Positions 26,896 to 34,353 of a stretch of 42,864 nt of DNA are shown in pieces. The notes under the pieces are model-generated. The model searched no databases and was not told the DNA's origin. It worked only from the letters and a program-made list of their open reading frames with translations. This DNA is from Streptomyces tailanensis (GTDB taxonomy: Bacteria; Actinomycetota; Actinomycetes; Streptomycetales; Streptomycetaceae), in NCBI RefSeq assembly GCF_008386495.1, contig NZ_VTHJ01000034.1, positions 26,710 through 69,573 of the forward strand, in the 5' to 3' direction. Positions within the stretch are counted from its first letter, which is position 1. Each line of letters starts with the position of its first letter. The position numbers and the translations under genes are program-made.

Positions 26896-27013
26896 CCACC
26901 GGCCGGGTTCACGGCCTTCCGCGGTCTCTTGCGGCTTCTGCGAACGGGCTTCGCGTTCGGGTCGTACCCATGGCAGGCAAAACCACTGTGACGATCCGAG
27001 TGTCTGGGTGTCG

Positions 27014-28720
27014 ATGAGCGCGAATATCGAGTTGCAGGGGCAGCCGTCACGGCGGTTGCCCGAGTCCGCTGTGCCCGAGGGGTGTCACCCCTGGGGTGGG
27101 GAGCGGGTGCGGGCGTGGGCCAAGGCGCAGCCTCCGGTGTGGGTGCCGGTGCGGACGCGGTCCATCCATGTGCTTGCCGTGGCCGTGGTCGGGCTGGTGG
27201 GCGGGTTCTGGCTGGCGAATCTCGTTGATGTGCCGCCTGGTCCTGCCGCGCTGTTTTCGTTGCAGTTGGTGTGGACTCTGGTGCGGCCCGAGGTCGTACG
27301 GGTGTCGGCGCCCGTGTTGTTCTTCGTGCTGGCCTGGTACGGGGAATCGCGGGATGTGGCGACCCTGCTGGCCACTCTGGCCGTGACCGTGACCTGGGCG
27401 ATGGCCGAGATCCGGCTGAGCGCGCGGCGGACGCAGCGGCAGTGGGCCCTGGCGGCCGCCGAGGGGGTGACGGCCTCGCTGCCGGCCGGGGTCGGGCCGT
27501 TGCGGCGTGGGCGGTTCCTCGTCGGGCTGGGGCTTGTGCCGGCTGTTCTCGGTGGGGTGATGGTCTACTTCGGGTCCGGGTTGGACGTTGCCGCCGATCG
27601 GCTCGAGGCGACGCTGGCCGGGTGGTTCGTGGTCGGTTTGGGGGGCACCTTGGTGCTCTCCGGGTGGCTGGGGCGGCGGCGGGCCGCCGCGTTGCGGGGG
27701 GCTCCTGTGCCTGTGCTGCGGGTGCTCATGCGTGACGGCGCGAACGGGGACATCGAGGTGTTCGCCGCCGATGACGTGGCCGCGGTGCGGCCGTTGTTCA
27801 CCGTCGCCGCCGAGGAGTGGTACGGCGACGAGGACGAGGACGAGGGGGATCGGGGGCTCAGCCAGGAGGAGATGGATGAGCTGCTCGACTCGATCGAGAA
27901 CGACGAGGGGGACGACGAGCAGCCGGGGGACTTGCGTGAGGCCGTGTTGTACGGGGCGCCGTACGAGGGTGGCGAGATCGTGATCGTCAGTGTGCCCGAG
28001 GATGAGGACGTGGCCCCCGGCGCCTCCGAGGACGAGGAACTCGTCGTGGAGTCCTCCACTGGGCCTGTGCGGGCGTTGTCCGAGCGGGCCGTACGGCGTC
28101 GGGTCGGGGCGGAGAAGGCCCGGGCCAGGCGGAACGCGGCCTATGCGGATCGGCGGGAGGCCGCGGCGGCGGTGACCGCCGAGCACCTGGGGTCCGGGGC
28201 GGTACGGCGGTGGCGGGCCGGGTGGCTGGACTGGGCCGTGTGTCTGGCGCTCGCGGTGTGGGCGGCTCTTCTGGTGCTGACCGAGGTCGGGGGGTGGCGG
28301 TACATTCCGGGCGCCCTCCTCGGGCTCGGCGGCGCGTTCCTCCTGCCCTGCATGGCCGCTTGGCGGGTCACCGCCGACCGGGACGGGCTCTGGTTCAACG
28401 GCATGCGCCGGGTTCGGCACATCGCGTGGGACCACGTCATGACCGTGAAGTGCGAGGGCGGCGAGCTGAAGGTGGACAGCCGCCGGGCGCGGTTCGGGGC
28501 ACCGTGGGTGACGCATGCGCCGCGGTGGGCCCGGCTGGAGCGGCGGTTCGGGCTGATCCACCCGTACGAGAAAGCGGCCGCCGAGATCACCGCCATGTGG
28601 AAGGACCCCGCCCTGCGGCCCACCGAGGCGAGCGCCGAGCGGGCGCGCGGCCGGGTGCTGTGGCCGCTGGGCGTGGTGCTCGCTGTGTTGTGGGTGGCGG
28701 TGTTGGTGCTGGTGCCGTAG
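27014..28720 (+). CDS. Large membrane protein with acidic central region and C-terminal PH-like domain
   Basis: This protein of about 568 aa has several helices in the first 240 residues, then a strongly acidic stretch (WYGDEDEDEGDRGLSQEEMDELL and EDEDVAPGASEDEELVV), a basic ARARRNAAYADRREAA segment, two more helices and a PH-like region (MAAWRVTADRDGLWFNGMRRVRHIAWDHVMTVKCEGGELKVD). It ends in another helix. GTG 27008 is an alternative start (adding Met-Ser). It follows the smaller PH-like gene by 118 bp; both may act together at the membrane. I do not recognise a characterised homologue. Confidence 0.75.
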   Translation: MSANIELQGQPSRRLPESAVPEGCHPWGGERVRAWAKAQPPVWVPVRTRSIHVLAVAVVGLVGGFWLANLVDVPPGPAALFSLQLVWTLVRPEVVRVSAPVLFFVLAWYGESRDVATLLATLAVTVTWAMAEIRLSARRTQRQWALAAAEGVTASLPAGVGPLRRGRFLVGLGLVPAVLGGVMVYFGSGLDVAADRLEATLAGWFVVGLGGTLVLSGWLGRRRAAALRGAPVPVLRVLMRDGANGDIEVFAADDVAAVRPLFTVAAEEWYGDEDEDEGDRGLSQEEMDELLDSIENDEGDDEQPGDLREAVLYGAPYEGGEIVIVSVPEDEDVAPGASEDEELVVESSTGPVRALSERAVRRRVGAEKARARRNAAYADRREAAAAVTAEHLGSGAVRRWRAGWLDWAVCLALAVWAALLVLTEVGGWRYIPGALLGLGGAFLLPCMAAWRVTADRDGLWFNGMRRVRHIAWDHVMTVKCEGGELKVDSRRARFGAPWVTHAPRWARLERRFGLIHPYEKAAAEITAMWKDPALRPTEASAERARGRVLWPLGVVLAVLWVAVLVLVP

Positions 28721-28887
28721 CTGGGAGGGGGCCGGTCCCGCCCAGCAGGCCAGAGGACCGCCATACGATGGATCACGTGTGCGGCCGCTTCGGTTGAGTC
28801 GTCCGCCGCTCGTGGCGCCGGGCGCGCGGCGTGCTTTCGACCGCGGGGAGCCGGCACGGGGTTCAGCCACCTCGGATGGGGCGCCCC

Positions 28888-28918
28888 CGTGCCCGGCCCG
28901 TACGCGGTGCCGGGCACG
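28888..28918. terminator. Hairpin downstream of the phosphomutase gene
   Basis: CGTGCCCGGC and GCCGGGCACG form a 10-bp stem with an 11-nt loop, 15 bp beyond the phosphomutase stop and convergent with the membrane-protein gene. Confidence 0.6.
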
Positions 28919-28932
28919 CCGCCAGGCGTGGG

Positions 28933-30564
28933 TCAGATGCCGGCGGCCGTGGCGAGGTCCCGCTTGATGGCGGCCAGCAGGACGGTCGCCTTGGTGTGGG
29001 CCTCGGGCAGGGCCTCGTGCGAGGCGACCGGAACGACGACCTCCAGGTAGCACTTGAGCTTGGGCTCCGTGCCGCTGGGGCGGACGATCACACGGGCGCC
29101 GTCGAGCGTGTAGCGCAGGCCGTCCGTGGGCGGGAGCTTGTCCGTGCCCCGGGTGAGGTCCTCCGCCTTGGTGATGGCGAGTCCGGCGAGGGCGGTCGGC
29201 GGCTGCTCGCGGAGCTGCTCCATGGCGCGGGCGATGACCGAGAGGTCCTGGACGCGGACCGAGAGCTGGTCGGTGGCGTGCAGGCCGTGCTCGACGGCGA
29301 TGTCGTCCAGGAGGTCGAGGAGAGTGCGGTTCTCTTCCTTGAGCTGCGAGGCAAGTTCGGTGATGGCGAGGGCCGCGCTGATGCCGTCCTTGTCGCGTAC
29401 GCCCTCGGGGTCGACGCAGTAGCCGAGAGCCTCCTCGTAGCCGTAGCGCAGGCCCTCGACACGGGCGATCCACTTGAAGCCGGTGAGGGTCTCCTCGTAG
29501 GGGAGGCCGGCCTTCTCGGCGATACGGCCGAGGAGGGAGGAGGAGACGATCGACTCGGCGAACGTGCCGCGCGCGCCGCGCCGGACCAGGTGCGTGGCGA
29601 GGAGCGTGCCCACCTCGTCGCCGCGCAGCATCCGCCAGTCCGCGCCGTCCTTGACGGCCACGGCGCAGCGGTCGGCGTCGGGGTCGTTGGCGATGATCAG
29701 GTCGGGGTCGGTCTCGCGGGCCTTCGCGAAGGCGAGGTCCATCGCGCCCGGCTCCTCCGGGTTCGGGAAGGCGACGGTCGGGAAGTCCGGGTCCGGCTCG
29801 GCCTGCTCGGCGACGAGGACGGGCTCCGGGAAGCCGGCCCGGCCGAACGCGGCGACGAGGGTGTCCTTGCCTACGCCGTGCATCGCCGTGTAGACCGTGC
29901 GGGCGGTGCGGGGGGAGCCGGGCGCGAGGACCGCGTCCGTACGGGCCAGATAGGCGTCCAGGACGGTGTCGTCGAGGGTGTCCCAGCCGGCGTCCGGGCG
30001 GGGGACGTCGTTGAGGGACCGTACGGCGTCGATCTCCGCCGCGATCTCGGCGTCCGCCGGGGGCACGATCTGGGAGCCGTCGCCCAGGTACACCTTGTAG
30101 CCGTTGTCGCGGGGCGGGTTGTGGCTGGCGGTGACCTCCACGCCGGCCACCGCGCCCAGGTGCCTTATGGCGAAGGCCAGGACGGGCGTGGGGAGGGGAC
30201 GGGGGAGGACGGCCGCGCGGAGGCCGGCGCCGGTCATCACGGCGGCCGTGTCGCGGGCGAAGTCGGCGGACTTGTGGCGGGCGTCGTAGCCGATGACGAC
30301 GAGGCCGCCGGTGGCGCCCTTCTTGTTCAGGTATGCGGCGAGGCCGGCGGCGGCGCGGACGACGACCGAGCGGTTCATGCGCATGGGGCCGGCGCCGAGT
30401 TCACCGCGGAGGCCTGCCGTGCCGAACTGGAGGGTGCCGGTGAAGCGGGCGGTGAGCTCTGTGGTGTCCCCGGCGTCGATCAGCTTGGCGAGTTCGTCGC
30501 GGGTTTCCGGGTCGGGGTCCTCGGCCAGCCACGCCTTGGCGCGGGCGATCAGGTCGTCGTGCAC
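28933..30564 (-). CDS. Alpha-D-phosphohexomutase family enzyme, PGM2-like (probable phosphopentomutase)
   Basis: This 543-aa phosphomutase has active-site Ser147 in TASHNPPRDNGYKVY, metal-binding DPDADR (residues 294-299), sugar-recognition YGYEEALGYCVDPEGVRDKDG and phosphate-binding RPSGTEPKLKCYL. The extended DNGYKVY motif and length match the PGM2/PGM2L1 subgroup rather than short ManB/GlmM enzymes. PGM2 is a phosphopentomutase, and the gene lies beside purine nucleoside phosphorylase, so (deoxy)ribose-1-P to 5-P conversion is the likeliest role here; many databases would call it phosphomannomutase. GTG 30564 has AGAGG upstream. Confidence 0.88.
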   Translation of the reverse strand: MHDDLIARAKAWLAEDPDPETRDELAKLIDAGDTTELTARFTGTLQFGTAGLRGELGAGPMRMNRSVVVRAAAGLAAYLNKKGATGGLVVIGYDARHKSADFARDTAAVMTGAGLRAAVLPRPLPTPVLAFAIRHLGAVAGVEVTASHNPPRDNGYKVYLGDGSQIVPPADAEIAAEIDAVRSLNDVPRPDAGWDTLDDTVLDAYLARTDAVLAPGSPRTARTVYTAMHGVGKDTLVAAFGRAGFPEPVLVAEQAEPDPDFPTVAFPNPEEPGAMDLAFAKARETDPDLIIANDPDADRCAVAVKDGADWRMLRGDEVGTLLATHLVRRGARGTFAESIVSSSLLGRIAEKAGLPYEETLTGFKWIARVEGLRYGYEEALGYCVDPEGVRDKDGISAALAITELASQLKEENRTLLDLLDDIAVEHGLHATDQLSVRVQDLSVIARAMEQLREQPPTALAGLAITKAEDLTRGTDKLPPTDGLRYTLDGARVIVRPSGTEPKLKCYLEVVVPVASHEALPEAHTKATVLLAAIKRDLATAAGI

Positions 30565-30941
30565 GGGGGGCAACCTCTCGTTCTTTGTTTGTGTGTGGGG
30601 TCGATTTTTCTCGCCCCCGCCGCCCCTACCCTCCCCCACTCTCGACTTCGCTCGAGCGGGGGGACCTCCACCGTCCCCAGGGGCTGCCGCCCCTTCGACC
30701 TCGCTTCGCCTGAGAGCTCGGGGGGTTCGGTTGTATGGCGGCTGCGGGTTTGTGGGGGCTGGTCGCGCAGTTCCCCGCGCCCCTGAAAAGCAGGGGCTGC
30801 GCCCCTTGCTTTTCGGCCCGCAGGGCCGTGTCTTTCAGGGGCGCGGGGCTGTGACATATGCGGCTCCGCCGCGTGGGCGCGAGCGACCACACACCACCCG
30901 CACCCGCCGATGAACCCGCACCCCCGAGCTATAAGGAGCTG
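30565..30941. repeat. Intergenic region made largely of dispersed repeat units
   Basis: This is a 377-bp gap between purine nucleoside phosphorylase and the phosphomutase (both minus strand). It contains GGGGCTGCCGCCCCTTCGAC (30681-30700) and CCTGAGAGCTCGG, shared with 42780-42825. It also contains the core TCGCGCAGTTCCCCGCGCCCC, and a compound inverted repeat: CCCCGCGCCCCTGAAA (30773-30788) pairs with TTTCAGGGGCGCGGGG (30833-30848), enclosing two smaller hairpins. No convincing gene is present; plus-strand ORFs here are GC shadows. Confidence 0.7.
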
Positions 30942-31766
30942 TTACAGCCGGTCCAGGACCTGCGTCAGAAGCGCGCCCATGCGCGTCGCCGAGTCGCGGC
31001 CGGCCTGGAGGACCTCTTCGTGGTTGAGGGGCTCGCCCGTCATGCCGGCCGCCAGGTTGGTGACCAGGGAGATACCCAGAACCTCCGCGCCCGCCTCGCG
31101 CGCGGCGATGGCCTCCAGGACCGTGGACATGCCGACCAGGTCCGCGCCGATGACGCGGGCCATGCGGATCTCCGCGGGGGTCTCGTAGTGGGGGCCGGTG
31201 AACTGCGCGTAGACGCCCTCTTCGAGGGAGGGGTCGATCTCCTTGCAGAGGGCGCGCAGGCGCGGGGAGTAGAGGTCCGTGAGGTCGACGAAGTTGGCGC
31301 CGACGATCGGCGACGTCGCCGTCAGGTTCAGATGGTCGCTGATCAGCACCGGCTGACCGGGACGCATCCCCTCGCGCAGACCGCCGCAGCCGTTGGTGAG
31401 GACGATGGTCTTGACGCCGGCGGCGACGGCGGTACGGACGCCGTGCGCGACGGCGGCGACACCGCGGCCCTCGTAGTAGTGCGTGCGGCCCAGGAAGACG
31501 AGCGCGCGCTTGTCACCGATCTTGTACGAGCGGACCCTGCCGCCGTGGCCCTCGACCGCCGGCGGCGGGAAACCGGGCAGCTCGGTGACCTGGAACTCGG
31601 CCTCGGGGGCACCAAGGGCGTCCACGGCGGGGGCCCAGCCGGAGCCCATCACGAGGGCGACGTCGTGGGTCTCGGCGCCCGTGAGCTCACGCAGGTGCGC
31701 GGCGGCGGCGTCGGCGGCGGCGTACGGGTCGCCCTGGATGTCGTCCGGAAGAAGAGATGCGTTCAC
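30942..31766 (-). CDS. punA: Purine nucleoside phosphorylase (trimeric type)
   Basis: This 274-aa enzyme cleaves (deoxy)inosine and (deoxy)guanosine with phosphate to base plus pentose-1-phosphate. Family motifs are VMGSGWAP, GRTHYYEGRG, TNGCGGLREG, GVYAQFTGPHYETPAEIRM, GADLVGMSTVLEA and VTNLAAGMTGEPLNHEEV. The GTG start at 31766 has no Shine-Dalgarno; a -10-like TACCCT (minus strand of 31773-31778) ends 7 nt upstream, so the transcript is probably leaderless. The operator at 31791-31802 lies just upstream. The symbol follows actinobacterial usage. Confidence 0.93.
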   Translation of the reverse strand: MNASLLPDDIQGDPYAAADAAAAHLRELTGAETHDVALVMGSGWAPAVDALGAPEAEFQVTELPGFPPPAVEGHGGRVRSYKIGDKRALVFLGRTHYYEGRGVAAVAHGVRTAVAAGVKTIVLTNGCGGLREGMRPGQPVLISDHLNLTATSPIVGANFVDLTDLYSPRLRALCKEIDPSLEEGVYAQFTGPHYETPAEIRMARVIGADLVGMSTVLEAIAAREAGAEVLGISLVTNLAAGMTGEPLNHEEVLQAGRDSATRMGALLTQVLDRL

Positions 31767-31790
31767 GCGACGAGGGTATCCGGTCCCGGC

Positions 31791-31802
31791 CTACGCGCGT
31801 AG
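31791..31802. promoter_or_regulatory. Perfect CTACGCGCGTAG operator upstream of purine nucleoside phosphorylase
   Basis: A perfect palindrome followed by A (extended TCTACGCGCGTAGA form on one side). It lies 24 bp from the GTG start and 12 bp upstream of the -10-like TACCCT. Confidence 0.8.
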
Positions 31803-31891
31803 ATGACGAGGCTCACGGGATCTGGATCGTTGTCTTGTCGTTTCCAACCAAAGGGCTTGTCCTACCAAAGGGCTTGGGCGCGCCGGGAGGA

Positions 31892-32170
31892 TCAGGCCTC
31901 GGGGATGAGGACGTCCTTGTCGTCGAAGACCGCGACGGCGAGGATCAACAGGCGGCCTCGGCCGACCGCGTACTCGACCAGGCTGTTCCGCGTGAGCCGA
32001 ACCGTGCGGTTGTCGCCGGCAGACCCTCTGGGGCGTGACACCGGAGGGAAAGGGTCATGGGCAAGCAGAGCGATGCCCTTGTCGAACGTGGCGCGCTGCT
32101 CGTCGTCCAGCTGGTCGCGCGCCGCGGCGGCCTGCACCGCGTAGTGGACGTCGTATGTGGGGGTCAGCAT
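31892..32170 (-). CDS. Small RelE/ParE-like protein
   Basis: This 92-aa protein starts YDVHYAVQAAAARDQLDDEQRATFDKGIALLAHDPFPPVSRPRG, followed by NRTVRLTRNSLVEYAVGRGRLLILAVAVFDD. This is the helix-helix-then-beta-sheet order of RelE/ParE toxins, with a final beta strand. The ATG lies inside the last codons of the upstream gene (overlap with its TGA), so the two are co-translated. No antitoxin-like gene is adjacent, so toxin activity is doubtful. Confidence 0.65.
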   Translation of the reverse strand: MLTPTYDVHYAVQAAAARDQLDDEQRATFDKGIALLAHDPFPPVSRPRGSAGDNRTVRLTRNSLVEYAVGRGRLLILAVAVFDDKDVLIPEA

Positions 32171-32601
32171 GGCCTTTTGCGTAGCTCCATCACGTAATCG
32201 TGTGGTGCGCCCGCCGATTCGGCGGCGTCGGCGATCTCGCCGAGGTAGCGCGCCGAGGGCAGGCCGCCCTCGTAGCCGTTGAGGATGTAGACCCAGGCCG
32301 GTTCCTCGCCGTCCAGAGTGTGTACGCGGACCCGCATCCGGCGGTATATGTCGAGGCCGACTCCGACCCAGCGGTCCATCGCGTCCTCGTCCATGGGGGC
32401 GATGTCGTACAGCGCCACGAAGACCTGGGAGCGCGGGGCCTCGACGACCGTCGCCAGGGAGCCCTCCCAGCCCATGTGCTCGCCGCCGAAGGTCAGTCGC
32501 CAGTCGTTCAGCCAGCCGGTTGCGCGCAGCGGGGAGTGGGGGGCGCGGCGGGACATCAGGCGGGCGTCCATGTTGCCGGCGTAGGCGGCGTAGAGCGACA
32601 T
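32164..32601 (-). CDS. Gamma-glutamylcyclotransferase-like protein
   Basis: This 145-aa protein has the GGCT (BtrG/AIG2-like) fold: MSLYAAYAGNMDARLMSRRAPHSPLRATGWLNDWRLTFGG, later VFVALYDIAPMDEDAMDRWVGVG and VYILNGYEGGLPSARYLGEI. The usual YGSN substrate loop is YAAYAGN. The substrate is unknown. ATG 32601 has no Shine-Dalgarno, and a TACCCT box ends 7 nt upstream, so it is probably leaderless. It overlaps the RelE-like ORF by 7 nt. Confidence 0.82.
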   Translation of the reverse strand: MSLYAAYAGNMDARLMSRRAPHSPLRATGWLNDWRLTFGGEHMGWEGSLATVVEAPRSQVFVALYDIAPMDEDAMDRWVGVGLDIYRRMRVRVHTLDGEEPAWVYILNGYEGGLPSARYLGEIADAAESAGAPHDYVMELRKRPC

Positions 32602-32686
32602 GGGGGAGAGGGTACGGGAGCGCTCCGCTTCGGGTGCCGGGTAACTCGGGTTGGGCTTCGGGTGCGGGGTGGTGGGTGGGCGCCTG

Positions 32687-32760
32687 ATAGCTCGGTGGGC
32701 GGTGTGGTCCGGCGGCTGCGGGCTCGTCGTGGTTTGTCGCGCAGTTCCCCGCGCCCCCCG
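32687..32760 (+). repeat. Copy of dispersed intergenic repeat
   Basis: Contains ATAGCTCGGTGGGCGG, GGCGGCTGCGGG and TCGCGCAGTTCCCCGCGCCCC (32737-32757), in the same order as at 30713-30784 and 36004-36087. It sits between two divergent genes and just upstream of the lpdA promoter. Confidence 0.7.
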
Positions 32761-32799
32761 GGGCACCGGCACCCCCGGCCATACGGGACAATGGGGTAC

Positions 32800-34239
32800 G
32801 TGACTCGGATCGTGATCATCGGTGGCGGACCCGGCGGCTATGAGGCGGCGCTGGTGGCCGCGCAGCTCGGTGCGGAGGTGACCGTCGTGGACTGCGACGG
32901 TCTGGGCGGGGCGTCGGTGCTGACCGACTGCGTGCCGTCGAAGACGCTCATCGCCACGGCCGAGGTGATGACGACCTTCGACTCCTCCTACGAGGAGCTG
33001 GGGATCATCGTCGCGGACGACACCCCGCACATCGACACGCCCGCGCGTGTCGTGGGCGTCGACCTTGGCAAGGTCAACCGGCGTGTGAAGCGGCTCGCGC
33101 TGGCGCAGTCGCACGACATCACGGCGTCCGTGACGCGCGCCGGCGCGCGGGTCATGCGCGGGCGCGGGCGGCTGGAGGGCCAGCAGGACCTCGATGGGTC
33201 GCGGAAGGTCGTGGTGCGGGTCGCCGACGGGTCCGAGGAGACCCTGATCGCCGATGCCGTGCTCATCGCCACCGGCGGGCATCCGCGCGAGCTGCCCGAC
33301 GCCCAGCCGGACGGGGAGCGGATCCTCAACTGGACACAGGTGTACGACCTCGACGAGCTGCCCGAAGAGCTGATCGTGGTCGGGTCGGGTGTGACCGGTG
33401 CCGAGTTCGCCGGTGCCTATCAGGCGCTCGGATCGCGGGTCACGCTCGTGTCCAGCCGTGACCGGGTGCTGCCGGGTGAGGACCCGGACGCCGCCGCCGT
33501 CCTGGAGGACGTGTTCCGGCGGCGCGGGATGAACGTCATGGCGCGGTCCCGGGCCCAGTCCGCCAAGCGCGTCGGGGACCGGGTGGAGGTGACCCTCGCC
33601 GATGGGCGGGTCATCAGCGGTACGCACTGTCTGATGGCCGTCGGCGCCATCCCCAACAGCGTCGGCATGGGGCTGGAGGAGGCCGGGGTCAAGCTCAAGG
33701 ACTCCGGGCACATCTGGACCGACAAGGTCTCCCGTACCAGTGCGCCCGGTGTGTACGCCGCCGGTGACGTCACCGGCGTCTTCGCGCTCGCCTCCGTGGC
33801 CGCCATGCAGGGGCGTATCGCCATGTACCACTTCCTGGGCGACGCGGTGGCCCCGCTCAACCTGAAGACCGTCTCCTCCAACGTCTTCACCGACCCCGAG
33901 ATCGCCACCGTCGGCTACACCCAGGCCGACCTCGACTCCGGAGTCATCGACGCCGTCGGGGTGAAGCTGCCGCTGCTGCGCAACCCGCGCGCCAAGATGC
34001 AGGGCATCCGGGACGGCTTCGTCAAGATCTTCTGCCGGCCCGGCACCGGGATCGTCGTCGGCGGTGTCGTGGTCTCCCCGCGCGCCTCCGAACTGATCCA
34101 CCCCATCTCGATCGCGATCGACAACAACCTGACCGTCGAGCAGATCGCGAACGCCTTCACCGTGTACCCGTCCCTGTCGGGTTCGATCGCCGAGGTCGCG
34201 CGCCAGCTGCACACGCGCAAGTCCGGTGGCGGCGTCTGA
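32800..34239 (+). CDS. lpdA: NAD(P)H-quinone dehydrogenase-type flavoprotein (LpdA-like)
   Basis: This 479-aa protein belongs to the flavoprotein disulfide-reductase family: FAD-binding IIGGGPGGYEAALVA at the N-terminus, NAD-binding VVGSGVTGAEFAGAY in the middle, AGDVTGVFALASVAAMQGRIAMYH, and the C-terminal interface domain. The redox-disulfide position reads ASVLTDCVPSK, so the first Cys of CxxxxC is missing (only Cys44 remains). It cannot be a normal lipoamide dehydrogenase and resembles M. tuberculosis LpdA (Rv3303c), a quinone reductase. GTG 32800 lies 8 nt after -10-like GACAAT, indicating a leaderless transcript; ATG 32791 is in frame. Confidence 0.9.
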   Translation: MTRIVIIGGGPGGYEAALVAAQLGAEVTVVDCDGLGGASVLTDCVPSKTLIATAEVMTTFDSSYEELGIIVADDTPHIDTPARVVGVDLGKVNRRVKRLALAQSHDITASVTRAGARVMRGRGRLEGQQDLDGSRKVVVRVADGSEETLIADAVLIATGGHPRELPDAQPDGERILNWTQVYDLDELPEELIVVGSGVTGAEFAGAYQALGSRVTLVSSRDRVLPGEDPDAAAVLEDVFRRRGMNVMARSRAQSAKRVGDRVEVTLADGRVISGTHCLMAVGAIPNSVGMGLEEAGVKLKDSGHIWTDKVSRTSAPGVYAAGDVTGVFALASVAAMQGRIAMYHFLGDAVAPLNLKTVSSNVFTDPEIATVGYTQADLDSGVIDAVGVKLPLLRNPRAKMQGIRDGFVKIFCRPGTGIVVGGVVVSPRASELIHPISIAIDNNLTVEQIANAFTVYPSLSGSIAEVARQLHTRKSGGGV

Positions 34240-34353
34240 CGAGAACAGAGACGAGAACAGATCGGTCGCGTTTCTGTCCGGTTGGGCCCTATATCACTTC
34301 TCGACCCGCCGTGCGTACAACTTCTGTTATTCGGCGCAAACTGCTGAAAGCAG

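Noticed and set aside
27047..29473. 808-aa minus-strand ORF
   Set aside because: It spans two real genes and an intergenic region, has Pro/Arg/His-rich composition without motifs, and lies antisense to a protein with clear membrane and PH-like segments.
32800..34239. Dihydrolipoamide dehydrogenase assignment
   Set aside because: The CxxxxC redox motif lacks its first Cys, and overall sequence is closer to the LpdA quinone-reductase type.
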